A stretch of 64,000 bases of DNA from Kribbella voronezhensis (GTDB lineage Bacteria > Actinomycetota > Actinomycetes > Propionibacteriales > Kribbellaceae). How positions within the stretch are numbered: the stretch's first letter is position 1; each line of letters opens with the position of its first letter. The position numbers and the translations under genes were made by a program. The stretch spans positions 682,001 through 746,000 of the forward strand of contig NZ_SOCE01000002.1 of NCBI RefSeq assembly GCF_004365175.1. The letters are read 5' to 3'. Shown piece by piece: positions 26,129 to 33,978 of the stretch. The notes below the pieces were generated by a model. It saw only the letters and a program-made list of their open reading frames with translations. It was not told where the DNA came from and did no database searches.

Positions 26129-26953
26129 ATGATGGCCACCAGTACCAGCCAGTCAGAGCCGGCACGCTGTTCGTCGGCCCGGGAACGAACCGAGCGGGAA
26201 GCTGCCACCAGCAGGCTTTTCGAGCAGCGGGAACGAACCACCGACGAGACCGAACGCCAGGCGCTGCTGGAACAGATCGTCGAACTCAACCTCGAGATCG
26301 CCAAGGCGATCGCGCACCGCTTCGACGGCCGGGGCGCGGAGAGCGAGGATCTCGTCCAGGTCGCGTGTGTCGGCCTGATGAAGGCCGCGCGCCAGTACCG
26401 GTTGTCCGCGGATACCCCCTTCATCGGGTACGCCGTACCGACCATCCGGGGTGAAGTGAAGCGCTACTTTCGCGACTGCGCCTGGACGGTCCGGATCCCG
26501 CGCCGGCTCCAGGAGTTGCAGGGAGCCCTGATCGTCAAGACGCCGATGCTGCAGCAGGAGCTGAACCGCGAACCCACCGTCGCCGACCTCGCCGAGTACC
26601 TCGGCGTGGAGGCCGAGGAGATCGACCAGGCGCGGGCGGCCCGCGGCTGCTTCAACACCCTGTCGCTGGACCGGGCCCTGCCGAACGACGACCGCCTGAA
26701 ACTGGGCGACGTCATCCCCGACGACCCGGACCAGGCCGTCGACCAACTGGAAGCCGTCGACATGCTCCGCCCCGTCCTGGCCGAGCTCAGCCAGCGCGAC
26801 CGCCAGATCCTCCACCTCCGCTTCGTCGAAGGCTGGACCCAAACCGAGATCGGCCGAGAAATCGGCATCAGCCAAATGCAGGTCTCCCGAGTCCTCCGCC
26901 AAATCCTCCAAACCCTCCGCGCCAAACTAACCCCCCTCCCCAACGCCGCCTGA
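26129..26953 (+). CDS. Stress sigma factor, SigB/SigF/SigG family (group 3)
   Basis: A 274-residue sigma-70-family factor. Region 2 is seen in QVACVGLMKAARQYRLSAD with TPFIGYAVPTIRGEVKRYFR. Region 3 includes RRLQELQGAL and LNREPTVADLAEYLGV. Region 4 has QRDRQILHLRFVEGWTQTEI and SQMQVSRVLRQILQTL. This is the pattern of SigB/SigF-type factors, controlled in other actinobacteria by anti-sigma partners; none is nearby. ATG 26129 (or 26132) follows GCGAGG; a GTG at 26108 is also in frame. It ends with a strong hairpin terminator. It may be co-regulated with the GAF-ANTAR gene upstream. Confidence 0.9.
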   Translation: MMATSTSQSEPARCSSARERTEREAATSRLFEQRERTTDETERQALLEQIVELNLEIAKAIAHRFDGRGAESEDLVQVACVGLMKAARQYRLSADTPFIGYAVPTIRGEVKRYFRDCAWTVRIPRRLQELQGALIVKTPMLQQELNREPTVADLAEYLGVEAEEIDQARAARGCFNTLSLDRALPNDDRLKLGDVIPDDPDQAVDQLEAVDMLRPVLAELSQRDRQILHLRFVEGWTQTEIGREIGISQMQVSRVLRQILQTLRAKLTPLPNAA

Positions 26954-26959
26954 CCACAC

Positions 26960-26991
26960 CCGCACCGCCCGGTCTCAGCCGGGCGGTGCGG
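26960..26991 (+). terminator. Hairpin terminator of the sigma factor gene
   Basis: A perfect 13-bp GC-rich stem (26960-26972 with 26979-26991) and a 6-nt loop TCTCAG lie 7 bases after the stop codon. There is no T-tract, as is common in actinobacterial terminators. Confidence 0.8.
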
Positions 26992-27094
26992 TATGCGCAG
27001 CTACCACGCGAAACGCGGGGTGGTGGTGCGGTGGGGGGTGGGATGCGCTGGGATCGGGGGGTGCGGGACGTTCGGGCCCGTCGGTGGAGGCATC

Positions 27095-27670
27095 GTGAGG
27101 GGCATTGGTCGGCTGGTTGTGGTGCTGTGTGCGGTGGGTGGGTTGCTGGTGCCCGCGGGGCAAGCGGCTGCGGCGTCGGGTGGGGAGCACCGGCCGAAGT
27201 GTTCGGTGGTGTGGTTCGATCTGGGGAACACCTTGGTGGATACGTCCGTGCCGAAGCAGATGACGTATCTGCGGGGAGCGTTGGAGCATCTGCGGTTGCT
27301 TCGGGCTGTCGGGGTGCCGGTCGGGTTGATCACGAACGTGCCGCCGGAGTGGGGTGCTACCGACGCCGAGCGGGCCGCGGCGACCAAGGCGTACATCGAC
27401 GCGGCCTGGGCCGAGGCGGAGCCCTTCCCGTGGAGTTGGTTCGGCGACCGGGTGCTGACGCCACGCAGTACGGCGGAGGCCAAGCCGGCGCCCGCCCTCT
27501 TCGAGCGGGGGAAAGCGATGGCGGGTGCGTGCCGTTCCTTCTACGAAGGCGAGACCCCGGCGGAGATCGCCGCGGCCGAGCAGTCGGGGATGACCGGTTA
27601 TCTGGTCAGCCGGCCCGACCGCCCGGCGTACCTGCCCGTATGGCGGGTGTTGGTGCCGTTCGACGTCTAA
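27095..27670 (+). CDS. Secreted HAD-superfamily hydrolase-like protein
   Basis: A 191-residue protein with a Sec signal peptide (GRLVVVLCAVGGLLVPAG, then QAAAASG). The mature part carries HAD-type motifs: VVWFDLGNTLVDT (motif I with the second Asp of DxDxT replaced by Gly), LITN (motif II) and a lysine in AKPAPALFE (motif III). A motif IV acidic pair could be FYEGE. The missing acid/base Asp suggests altered or lost phosphatase activity, and export is unusual for HAD enzymes. GTG at 27095 has GGTGGAGG upstream. The 3' end overlaps the convergent ATP-grasp gene by four bases. Confidence 0.7.
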   Translation: MRGIGRLVVVLCAVGGLLVPAGQAAAASGGEHRPKCSVVWFDLGNTLVDTSVPKQMTYLRGALEHLRLLRAVGVPVGLITNVPPEWGATDAERAAATKAYIDAAWAEAEPFPWSWFGDRVLTPRSTAEAKPAPALFERGKAMAGACRSFYEGETPAEIAAAEQSGMTGYLVSRPDRPAYLPVWRVLVPFDV

Positions 27671-29022
27671 GCGGTCGCGGCGAGGGCGCCTTCCAGGCCG
27701 TCGAGGATGGAACGGCAGTCGCGCAGCAGCGTCGGGGCGTCGTCAGCGGTCAGCAGGAAGACGCCCAGCCAGTTCCGGGAACCACCGGACGGGTCGAACT
27801 CGGGCACGCGCGTGCCCGCCGGGAGCATGAAAGCGGGCACGGGTTCGACGGTGCTGCCGGGGGAGAGCAGGCTCGACCAGTCGACCTGCTCGGGGTGCCA
27901 AAGCGGCTGGGTCTTCCACGGATTGCCGTCGGCATCGGCCGGTACGACGGCGACCGACGCGGCCGCCCGGCCGCCCTCCACCAGCATCGCCGGCGGGTAG
28001 TCAACGGGTTCGCCGAGTTGTTCGCGGATCAGCATGCCGATCGGGTCCAGGCCGAAGACGACCTCGACCTGCCTGGTGGTCAGCAGACCGCCGAAGCGCG
28101 CGCCGACCTCGATCACCACCAGTTCGCCGTCGGCGCGCAGTTTGAGCTCCGTGTGGGTGCCGCAGGTGTCCAGGCCGAGCGCGTCGACCGCCCGCCGGGA
28201 GACCTCCTCGATTCGGCGCTGCAGTTCCTCCGGCAGCACGCAAGGCGATGTACTGGCGACCTCGATGTACGGCGGCACCGTCGGCAGCTTGGCGGTGATC
28301 GCCAGCGGGTGGTACTTGCCCTTGGCAACGATGCCCTCGACGCTGAGATAGTCGCCGTACCCGGGCTCGGCGTACCAGCCCTCGGTGGTGCCGTCCATGA
28401 TCTCTTCGACCAGCCGGTCGGCATCCGTGTTCTGCTCGTACAACTCGTTCATCCCGACCTGGCCGCCACGCTCCAGCGCCTGCTCGATCTCGGCCCAGGC
28501 ATCGGCGACCTGGTCCTGCGAGGTCAGTACCAGTTGAGCGACCGAACCAGCACCCCAGGCCGGCTTCAGCAGCAGCGGCGGCGTCAAGGCGGACAGAGCC
28601 GCCCGCAGATCGGCAGCGGAGTCCACCCGCCGGAAACGGGGGATCGGCACACCCGCGGCCTGCCAGGCCTGCCGCATCAGCCGCTTGTCCCGCGCCACCC
28701 GGATGCCCGGGCCGGCGCCCGCCAGGCCAAGCCGATCAGCAGCGTTGGCCACAGCCAGTACGGCGAACTCCGACAGCGTGAACAGCGCGTCCGCGCCGAC
28801 CTCGCGGGCATGCTCGACGATCGCCTCGACCACCGGCTCGCCGGGCGTCAGACCACCCGGGTGCACGGTGATGTTCGTACAGCAGGGCTCCCAGATCTCC
28901 TTGCCTGCTTCGGGAAGCGGCGACAGCGCGAGCACGTGCAGCTCACCGCAAGCCGCGATGCGCGGGAAGGCGGTCTCGAGCGGAGCGCCGCCCTTGACGT
29001 AGACGTACAGGATCTTCTTCAC
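27667..29022 (-). CDS. ATP-grasp carboxylate-amine ligase
   Basis: A 451-residue ATP-grasp enzyme that would activate a carboxylate as acyl-phosphate and join it to an amine. The N-terminal domain (LYVYVKGGAPLETAFPRI) precedes the ATP-binding core: ARDKRLMRQAWQAAGVPIP, LLLKPAWGAGSVAQLVL and the metal/ATP site VIEVGARFGGLLTTRQVEV. This resembles ligases of small peptide pathways such as BacD-type L-amino-acid ligases. GTG is supported by AAGGAGAA and overlaps the MFS stop. It is the last of four minus-strand genes with a PLP enzyme, a phosphotransferase and an exporter. Confidence 0.85.
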   Translation of the reverse strand: MKKILYVYVKGGAPLETAFPRIAACGELHVLALSPLPEAGKEIWEPCCTNITVHPGGLTPGEPVVEAIVEHAREVGADALFTLSEFAVLAVANAADRLGLAGAGPGIRVARDKRLMRQAWQAAGVPIPRFRRVDSAADLRAALSALTPPLLLKPAWGAGSVAQLVLTSQDQVADAWAEIEQALERGGQVGMNELYEQNTDADRLVEEIMDGTTEGWYAEPGYGDYLSVEGIVAKGKYHPLAITAKLPTVPPYIEVASTSPCVLPEELQRRIEEVSRRAVDALGLDTCGTHTELKLRADGELVVIEVGARFGGLLTTRQVEVVFGLDPIGMLIREQLGEPVDYPPAMLVEGGRAAASVAVVPADADGNPWKTQPLWHPEQVDWSSLLSPGSTVEPVPAFMLPAGTRVPEFDPSGGSRNWLGVFLLTADDAPTLLRDCRSILDGLEGALAATA

Positions 29023-30224
29023 GCGACGTTCTCCTTGGTGGCCGCGCGTTCGCGGCTTCGATTGATCAGGACGGCGAGGGCGACCATCGCCACCGCGACG
29101 GCCACGGCCAGCAGGACCAGGAACTCCGGCATCGCGCCCCGGGCCAGGAAGCCGCCCATCACGAACACCACGAGCGCGCAGACAGCCCGGTCGGCGAGCG
29201 ACTCGACGGACAGCAGTGTCGCCCGGCGGGCAGGCTCGGTGATCGCCTGGTTGACCAGCTTGCGCTGGACCGGGAACGCGAGCCCGGAGGCGAGCGAGAA
29301 CACGGCAAGGCAGACCATCGTTCCGGCCAACCCCAATGGGATGACGGAGGCCAGCGCGACGGCCATCAACACGGTCAGCACCAGCACCACCCGGACCTGC
29401 CCGAAGCGCGCCAGTACGGCGGATCGCGCGGCACCGGCAACCTCGAAGACGGTCGTCGCGGCCATCAGTACGCCGAACCAGTGCAGCGGCAGGTGCTTCG
29501 ACTCCAGGATCGGCTGGAACAGGTTGGCCTGCCCGATGCGGACCAGCGTGAACACCGCGATGCCCTGCGCCATCAGCAACATCAGCCGCTTCGACGAGGC
29601 CAGCGACCGCAAGGCACCCACGAGCGCAGGCAGGACGGGCTCGACCTTGTGCGACTGGATCCCAGGCAGAGCTGGGAATCCCAGCGCGATCACAGCCGCG
29701 ATCGCGCACGTCACCGCCGACAGCACGTACGCCGACGGGCCCCACCAGGCCGTCAGGAATCCAGCCGCCGGCAGGCACGCGATGCGTCCGATCAAGGTCC
29801 ACGCCCGCGCCGACCCCTCGGCACCCTGGTACGACGTTTCGTTGCCGGTCCGCTGCAGATACTCGTACAGGTAGGCGCTGCCCGCACCCGAGAACAGCGA
29901 GTGTGCCAACGCGATCAGCAGGAACTGGGCCAGGAAGCCCACGAAGGTCGGCTGCCAGACAGGGATCAGGTTGGCCACGACGAGGATGACCGCGCCGCCC
30001 TGCAGGCAACGGCGGTAGTCGAACCGGTCGGCGATCATCCCGGTCGGGATGTCGAGCAGGCAGAACGCCAGGTAGAAGATGCTCTGGATGGAGAAGATCT
30101 CCCGGTCCGACAACCCCGCGGATCGCTGGAACACGTAGAAGACCGGCAACCACCACAGCAGCCCGGCGAACAACTGGAAGGCGTTGTAGCGGCGGATGAC
30201 CCGCTTCGCGTCGGTTCCCGTCAT
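29019..30224 (-). CDS. MFS transporter of the ATP-grasp cluster
   Basis: A 401-residue major facilitator with 12 predicted helices; first helix QLFAGLLWWLPVFYVF, A-motif-like loop GMIADRFDYRRCLQGG. The ATG at 30224 overlaps the stop of the phosphotransferase gene (ATGA) and its own stop overlaps the ATP-grasp start (GTGA), so the three are translated as a unit. In such clusters the transporter usually exports the product and gives self-protection. The substrate cannot be read from sequence. Confidence 0.85.
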   Translation of the reverse strand: MTGTDAKRVIRRYNAFQLFAGLLWWLPVFYVFQRSAGLSDREIFSIQSIFYLAFCLLDIPTGMIADRFDYRRCLQGGAVILVVANLIPVWQPTFVGFLAQFLLIALAHSLFSGAGSAYLYEYLQRTGNETSYQGAEGSARAWTLIGRIACLPAAGFLTAWWGPSAYVLSAVTCAIAAVIALGFPALPGIQSHKVEPVLPALVGALRSLASSKRLMLLMAQGIAVFTLVRIGQANLFQPILESKHLPLHWFGVLMAATTVFEVAGAARSAVLARFGQVRVVLVLTVLMAVALASVIPLGLAGTMVCLAVFSLASGLAFPVQRKLVNQAITEPARRATLLSVESLADRAVCALVVFVMGGFLARGAMPEFLVLLAVAVAVAMVALAVLINRSRERAATKENVA

Positions 30225-32224
30225 GCGGCGAGCTGGTACGGACGGCACTGCAGCAGCACGATCCGGTCACCGTCGACCAGCCACTCGACGTCCACCGGAG
30301 CGTCGACAGGTCCGTCGGCACCGGCGAAATGGGCCTGCAGCAACCGTCCGATCAGGGCCAGCTTGCCGAGGGTCGCCTTCGCCTGGTCGTCCACATCGCG
30401 CGCCTCGGCTCCCAGCGCCACTGTGCGACTGCCGCCCTCCATCGTGTTGTAGAGGTGCTGCAGCGGGTCCCGCGCACCGGACACGACGTCCTCGACCGAG
30501 TTATGGGCGAGGTTCAGCAGTACGGAACGGAAGTCGGCCCGGTCGAGCGGGTTCGTGGTGACCATGACGCCACCGAGTGCTCCGTCGAGTTGCTGCTGGA
30601 TGACGACACCCATGAAGCACTCGGCCAGCCCGATCCCGGCCTCGTCGCGCAGCAGGACGCCGCGCGTAGTGACGAGCGAGGCCCAGACCCGCTGGATCGC
30701 GTCGATCACGTCCTCGATCGACTCCACCTCGGGCACCGACTCATAGATCCCGGCGGCGGAGAAGCCGATCAGGTCCTCGGCGTTCGAGGAACTCCGTGCG
30801 ACGACTCGGCCGGCACCGGTGAGATGCCGCAGTACGGCGTCCTCGATCAGCGTGCGCAGGTCGTCGGGCAGCGGGGTGTCGCGGATGAGGCCGCCCAGTT
30901 CGGCGCAGAGCGAATCGATCTCACCGCCGAGCGCGAGTGCCATCTTCAGCTTGCCGATGGTCTGCTGGATCGCCGGCGACGACTCCAGGAACTGCTGCTG
31001 GAGAGCGAACGGCAGCGCGATCCCGCGCGGTACGACGACGTGCTCCTTGACCATCCGGTGCGCCGCGTGCGACAACTCGCCGACGTCGGTTCCGGTCACG
31101 TCGAGATGCCGGGCGAGGTACTCGAGCAGATGTGGTCGCGGCGGTCGTGGCGCCTCGTAGAAGCCAAGCCAGTAAGGCGATCCGTCCCGCAGTACGGCGG
31201 TCAGCTCGCCGAGGTTCGCCGCCTTCGTGCCGAACCGGTGCGCGTCGGTGGCACGCAACTCCTCCAGCGGGAGAATCTGGGCCGCGGCGAGGTCGGGCTT
31301 GCCGATGTCGACCTGAGTGGTGGCCCACGGCGGGCCGGCGTCGATCGCATCCGGTCGCGACACCGGTCGCACCGCCGGCTCCGGAGCGGCCTGGTCGATG
31401 GTCAGCTCGACCCAGCTGCCGTCGAGGTCAGCGAAGGCTTCGAGTGCGCCCTGCTGGATCGCGTTCGGAATTCCCCAGCCGGCCGCGAGCACGTTGGTGT
31501 GCGAGAGCGGCGTCGTGTGCCGGGCGTTGACGAGTCCGGAGACCCGCGGGATGTCGTCGGGCATCCGCTCCATCACCAGGATGTCGTGCCAGCGCACGGG
31601 ATCGGTGCTGGACCGGTAGTCGGCCTCGGACTTGAAGAGCCGGAGCCGGCCGATCGTCGTACCGGGGTTGAGCGGCACGTACGGCGCGGTGGAGTAGAGC
31701 TCGTGCGCCAGGATGCGGGGCAGGTCGTCGGTCGGTACGGCGGCGAGAAAGCCTTCCTGCAGGTGGTTTGCGGGCTTCAGCAGCACCGGGATCGTGTCGT
31801 CGACCAGGGCGCGGACCGTGCGGTAGAACGAGGTCAGCAGGTCGGGGCCCATGGTGTCGACCTCGACGGTTTCCAGCGAGAAGAACCGACCGCCGTACTC
31901 CGGGCGGTCGTGCAGCGCGAGGGTGCCGAGCAGGAAGCGACGGTCGTCGGCGCGGTAGACGGAGTCGTTGAACGCGTCCAGGTTGCGGGCCAGTTCGGCG
32001 CGGGTCATCCCGAGGATGCGCTCGCCGACGTACTGGACGTGGAGCATCCGGTCGGCGCCGTCGATCAGGTGGACCGTGGAGGTCTGCTGGTCGAGGACGA
32101 GCTTGACGTACAGATAGCCGGCGACGGTGGTCGCGAGGCCCGAGAAGTCAGCCAGGGTAAGGCGATCGCCGGGCAGCGAGGGGACGATATCGGTCAGATC
32201 TGAGGGCTTGGGGGCGGTAGGCAC
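30221..32224 (-). CDS. PEP-synthase-like phosphotransferase with permuted domains
   Basis: A 667-residue protein. A swivelling phospho-His domain lies near residues 225-275, with the catalytic His in RHTTPLSHTNVLAAGWGIPN. It is followed by a PPDK/PEP-synthase ATP-binding domain at ~320-667 (FGTKAANLGEL, VVPRGIALPF, ARSSSNAEDLIGFSAAGIYE, VEWLVDGDRIVLLQCRPY). In PEP synthase and rifampin phosphotransferase the ATP domain comes first, so the order is permuted. The first ~200 residues match nothing I recognise and may bind the acceptor. No PEP/pyruvate TIM barrel is present, so the acceptor is probably another small molecule. GTG start, coupled to the MFS gene. Confidence 0.82.
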   Translation of the reverse strand: MPTAPKPSDLTDIVPSLPGDRLTLADFSGLATTVAGYLYVKLVLDQQTSTVHLIDGADRMLHVQYVGERILGMTRAELARNLDAFNDSVYRADDRRFLLGTLALHDRPEYGGRFFSLETVEVDTMGPDLLTSFYRTVRALVDDTIPVLLKPANHLQEGFLAAVPTDDLPRILAHELYSTAPYVPLNPGTTIGRLRLFKSEADYRSSTDPVRWHDILVMERMPDDIPRVSGLVNARHTTPLSHTNVLAAGWGIPNAIQQGALEAFADLDGSWVELTIDQAAPEPAVRPVSRPDAIDAGPPWATTQVDIGKPDLAAAQILPLEELRATDAHRFGTKAANLGELTAVLRDGSPYWLGFYEAPRPPRPHLLEYLARHLDVTGTDVGELSHAAHRMVKEHVVVPRGIALPFALQQQFLESSPAIQQTIGKLKMALALGGEIDSLCAELGGLIRDTPLPDDLRTLIEDAVLRHLTGAGRVVARSSSNAEDLIGFSAAGIYESVPEVESIEDVIDAIQRVWASLVTTRGVLLRDEAGIGLAECFMGVVIQQQLDGALGGVMVTTNPLDRADFRSVLLNLAHNSVEDVVSGARDPLQHLYNTMEGGSRTVALGAEARDVDDQAKATLGKLALIGRLLQAHFAGADGPVDAPVDVEWLVDGDRIVLLQCRPYQLAA

Positions 32225-32324
32225 GAGAGATCACATTAAGGTGAAGACGGCCACTCACGGTAGTTTGAGTCACCGTCTGTGAGCACAATCACCAGGATGT
32301 CACGGTATGTCAGCACATCGGACG

Positions 32325-33281
32325 TCACGACCGGATCCAGCGGGCGAAATCCGTCGGCGTCACATTGCTCCCGCAGAGGATGGTCGCGACTGTCCTGCCG
32401 TCGAACCGGCCGCGACCTTCGAGGATCGCGGCGACTCCTAGCGCGGCGGCCGGCTCGACCACCAGACCCGCGTGCAGATAGAGCAGGCGCATCCCTTCGA
32501 CGATGGCCTCTTCGCTGACGAGGACCGCGTCGTCGGCGACCGAGGACAGATCCTCGAGCACCTCCGGGATCACGTACCGGCCGGCGACTCCGTCGGCGAT
32601 GGTTGTCGGCCGGCCGACCTCGACGGGCCGTCCGGCGCGCAGAGCCAGCGTCATCGCCGGAGCCTGCTCGGGCTGAACGCAGATGACCTCGGCCGTCTTG
32701 CGCAGATTCTTCAGCGCGAAGCCGACACCGGACGCCATCGCGCCGGCGCCGAGCGAGATCAGTACCGCGTCGAGGTCGCCGGGCAGTTCCGAGAGCTCGA
32801 CACCGATCGTCGCCGCTCCCTCACACGTCCCGATGTCCAAGCTGTCCTGGACCAGGAACGCGCCGGTCCCGGCGGCGTACCGCTCGGCCGTTTCGAGCGC
32901 CGCCTCGATCTCCCCGTCCACCAACATCACGTCGGCGCCCAGTGCTCTCATCCGCTCGATCTTCAAGGGGTTGGCCGCTGACGACGCGACGACTGTGACC
33001 TTCATGCCACGCCGCCGGGCGCTGAAGGCCAGCGCTTGGCCCAGATTCCCGGCGCTCGCACAGACCACGGCGTCGACTTCGCCCTCTGCTTCCAGCCGGG
33101 CGAGTACGGTCTCGGTCCCGCGCCCTTTGAAGCAGCGCACGGGATTGAGCGTCTCCACCTTCACCACCACCCTGCACCCGAGCGCATCGCTCAACGGCCC
33201 ACACTCGTACTGCGGGGTGTTCACAAACACCGGATCGATCTCACCCCGAGCCGCCAGAACCCGCCCAAGCTCCAACCGCAC
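32325..33281 (-). CDS. Threonine dehydratase/serine racemase-like PLP enzyme
   Basis: A ~318-residue fold-type II PLP enzyme. The Schiff-base lysine is in NPVRCFKGRGTE, the cofactor phosphate loop in ISLGAGAMASG, and the substrate loop in CASAGNLGQALAF. It lacks a regulatory ACT domain, so it is like catabolic or biosynthetic threonine/serine ammonia-lyases or serine racemase. GTG at 33281 has GGAGG five bases upstream; an ATG at 33299 has none. It lies 100 bases before the phosphotransferase gene on the same strand and may supply an amino acid or 2-oxo acid to the cluster. Confidence 0.85.
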   Translation of the reverse strand: MRLELGRVLAARGEIDPVFVNTPQYECGPLSDALGCRVVVKVETLNPVRCFKGRGTETVLARLEAEGEVDAVVCASAGNLGQALAFSARRRGMKVTVVASSAANPLKIERMRALGADVMLVDGEIEAALETAERYAAGTGAFLVQDSLDIGTCEGAATIGVELSELPGDLDAVLISLGAGAMASGVGFALKNLRKTAEVICVQPEQAPAMTLALRAGRPVEVGRPTTIADGVAGRYVIPEVLEDLSSVADDAVLVSEEAIVEGMRLLYLHAGLVVEPAAALGVAAILEGRGRFDGRTVATILCGSNVTPTDFARWIRS

Positions 33282-33378
33282 CCGAACCTCCAGCCTCATC
33301 GGATCGACCCAAGAACCACGGTATTGCGCCGAAGGTCCTCCGACCCTCCGGCGGGGGTCGTCGAGCTGGTATCAGGTC

Positions 33379-33537
33379 TCAGCGGCCGGAGGTGTTGCGG
33401 CGGACGAAGCCGATGGCGCTGGTGCCGAGGAACAGGACGATTCCGATGATCGCGAGCCAGACCAGGCCTTTGATGGCGAAGCCGATGATGGTCACGATGA
33501 GCCAGAGGACCAGGAGAACGATCAGGAAGACGAGCAT
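33379..33537 (-). CDS. Very small hydrophobic membrane protein
   Basis: A 52-residue protein that is almost entirely two transmembrane segments (LVFLIVLLVLWLIVTIIGFA and GLVWLAIIGIVLFLGT) ending FVRRNTSGR. GAGAGGTGCGTC precedes the ATG at 33537. Similar hydrophobic mini-proteins are common in actinomycetes. Function unknown. Confidence 0.65.
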   Translation of the reverse strand: MLVFLIVLLVLWLIVTIIGFAIKGLVWLAIIGIVLFLGTSAIGFVRRNTSGR

Positions 33538-33653
33538 GACGCACCTCTCAGATGCTGCGGAATCCAGCGATTTCGGTTGGCCGGCAGACACGAGCAGTTA
33601 CCAGGCCAGCGTCCACCTTCTGCCGGGCTGTGTCCATGGACGCGGGTCGGCCG

Positions 33654-33851
33654 TCACGGCTGGACCTTGGTGAGACGGCGTAGAGCGAGGCCGGTGATCG
33701 CGGCCGTGGTGATCCAGCGGCGGCAGGAAAGTTCGGGCAGCGCCAGCCGGAGTACGGAGCTCTGGCCGAAGCCGAGCATCGCGCCTTCGGTGCCGCCGGC
33801 AACGAGTATGGCCGGCAGTGAGACGCCACCAGTTCTTGCGGAAGGCATCAC
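33654..33851 (-). CDS. Small membrane ORF, possibly a fragment of a larger membrane protein
   Basis: A 65-residue frame: LPAILVAGGTEGAMLGFGQS, then LPELSCRRWITTAAITGLAL. This pattern recurs in larger actinobacterial membrane proteins where it is followed by more helices, so this may be a truncated remnant. However, it starts 50 bases from the DosR-like box at 33902-33915, the usual distance, so a working mini-protein is possible. No strong ribosome binding site. The rest of 33538-33978 holds only the box and promoter sequence. Confidence 0.4.
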   Translation of the reverse strand: MMPSARTGGVSLPAILVAGGTEGAMLGFGQSSVLRLALPELSCRRWITTAAITGLALRRLTKVQP

Positions 33852-33901
33852 CGGCCGGCGTCGGCCTCGTCGGCCGTCAGGGCGTGAGGGCTCCCGTCGA
33901 C

Positions 33902-33915
33902 AGGACCTTCGGCTC
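33902..33915. promoter_or_regulatory. DosR-like box k (degenerate)
   Basis: AGGACCTTCGGCTC differs from GGGACCTTCGGCCC at two positions. It is 63 bases before the GTG of the alpha/beta hydrolase and 50 bases from the small minus-strand ORF. Confidence 0.55.
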
Positions 33916-33978
33916 TGCTCATCAGCAGCCGGTCAGGCGAGATTGAGAGCGCCAACCGCCGGTGAGAGAAGGGCAGTC

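Noticed and set aside
26986..29874. A 962-residue plus-strand open frame
   Set aside because: It runs antisense through the ATP-grasp and MFS genes and has low-complexity Arg/Gly/Ala composition typical of shadow frames in GC-rich DNA.
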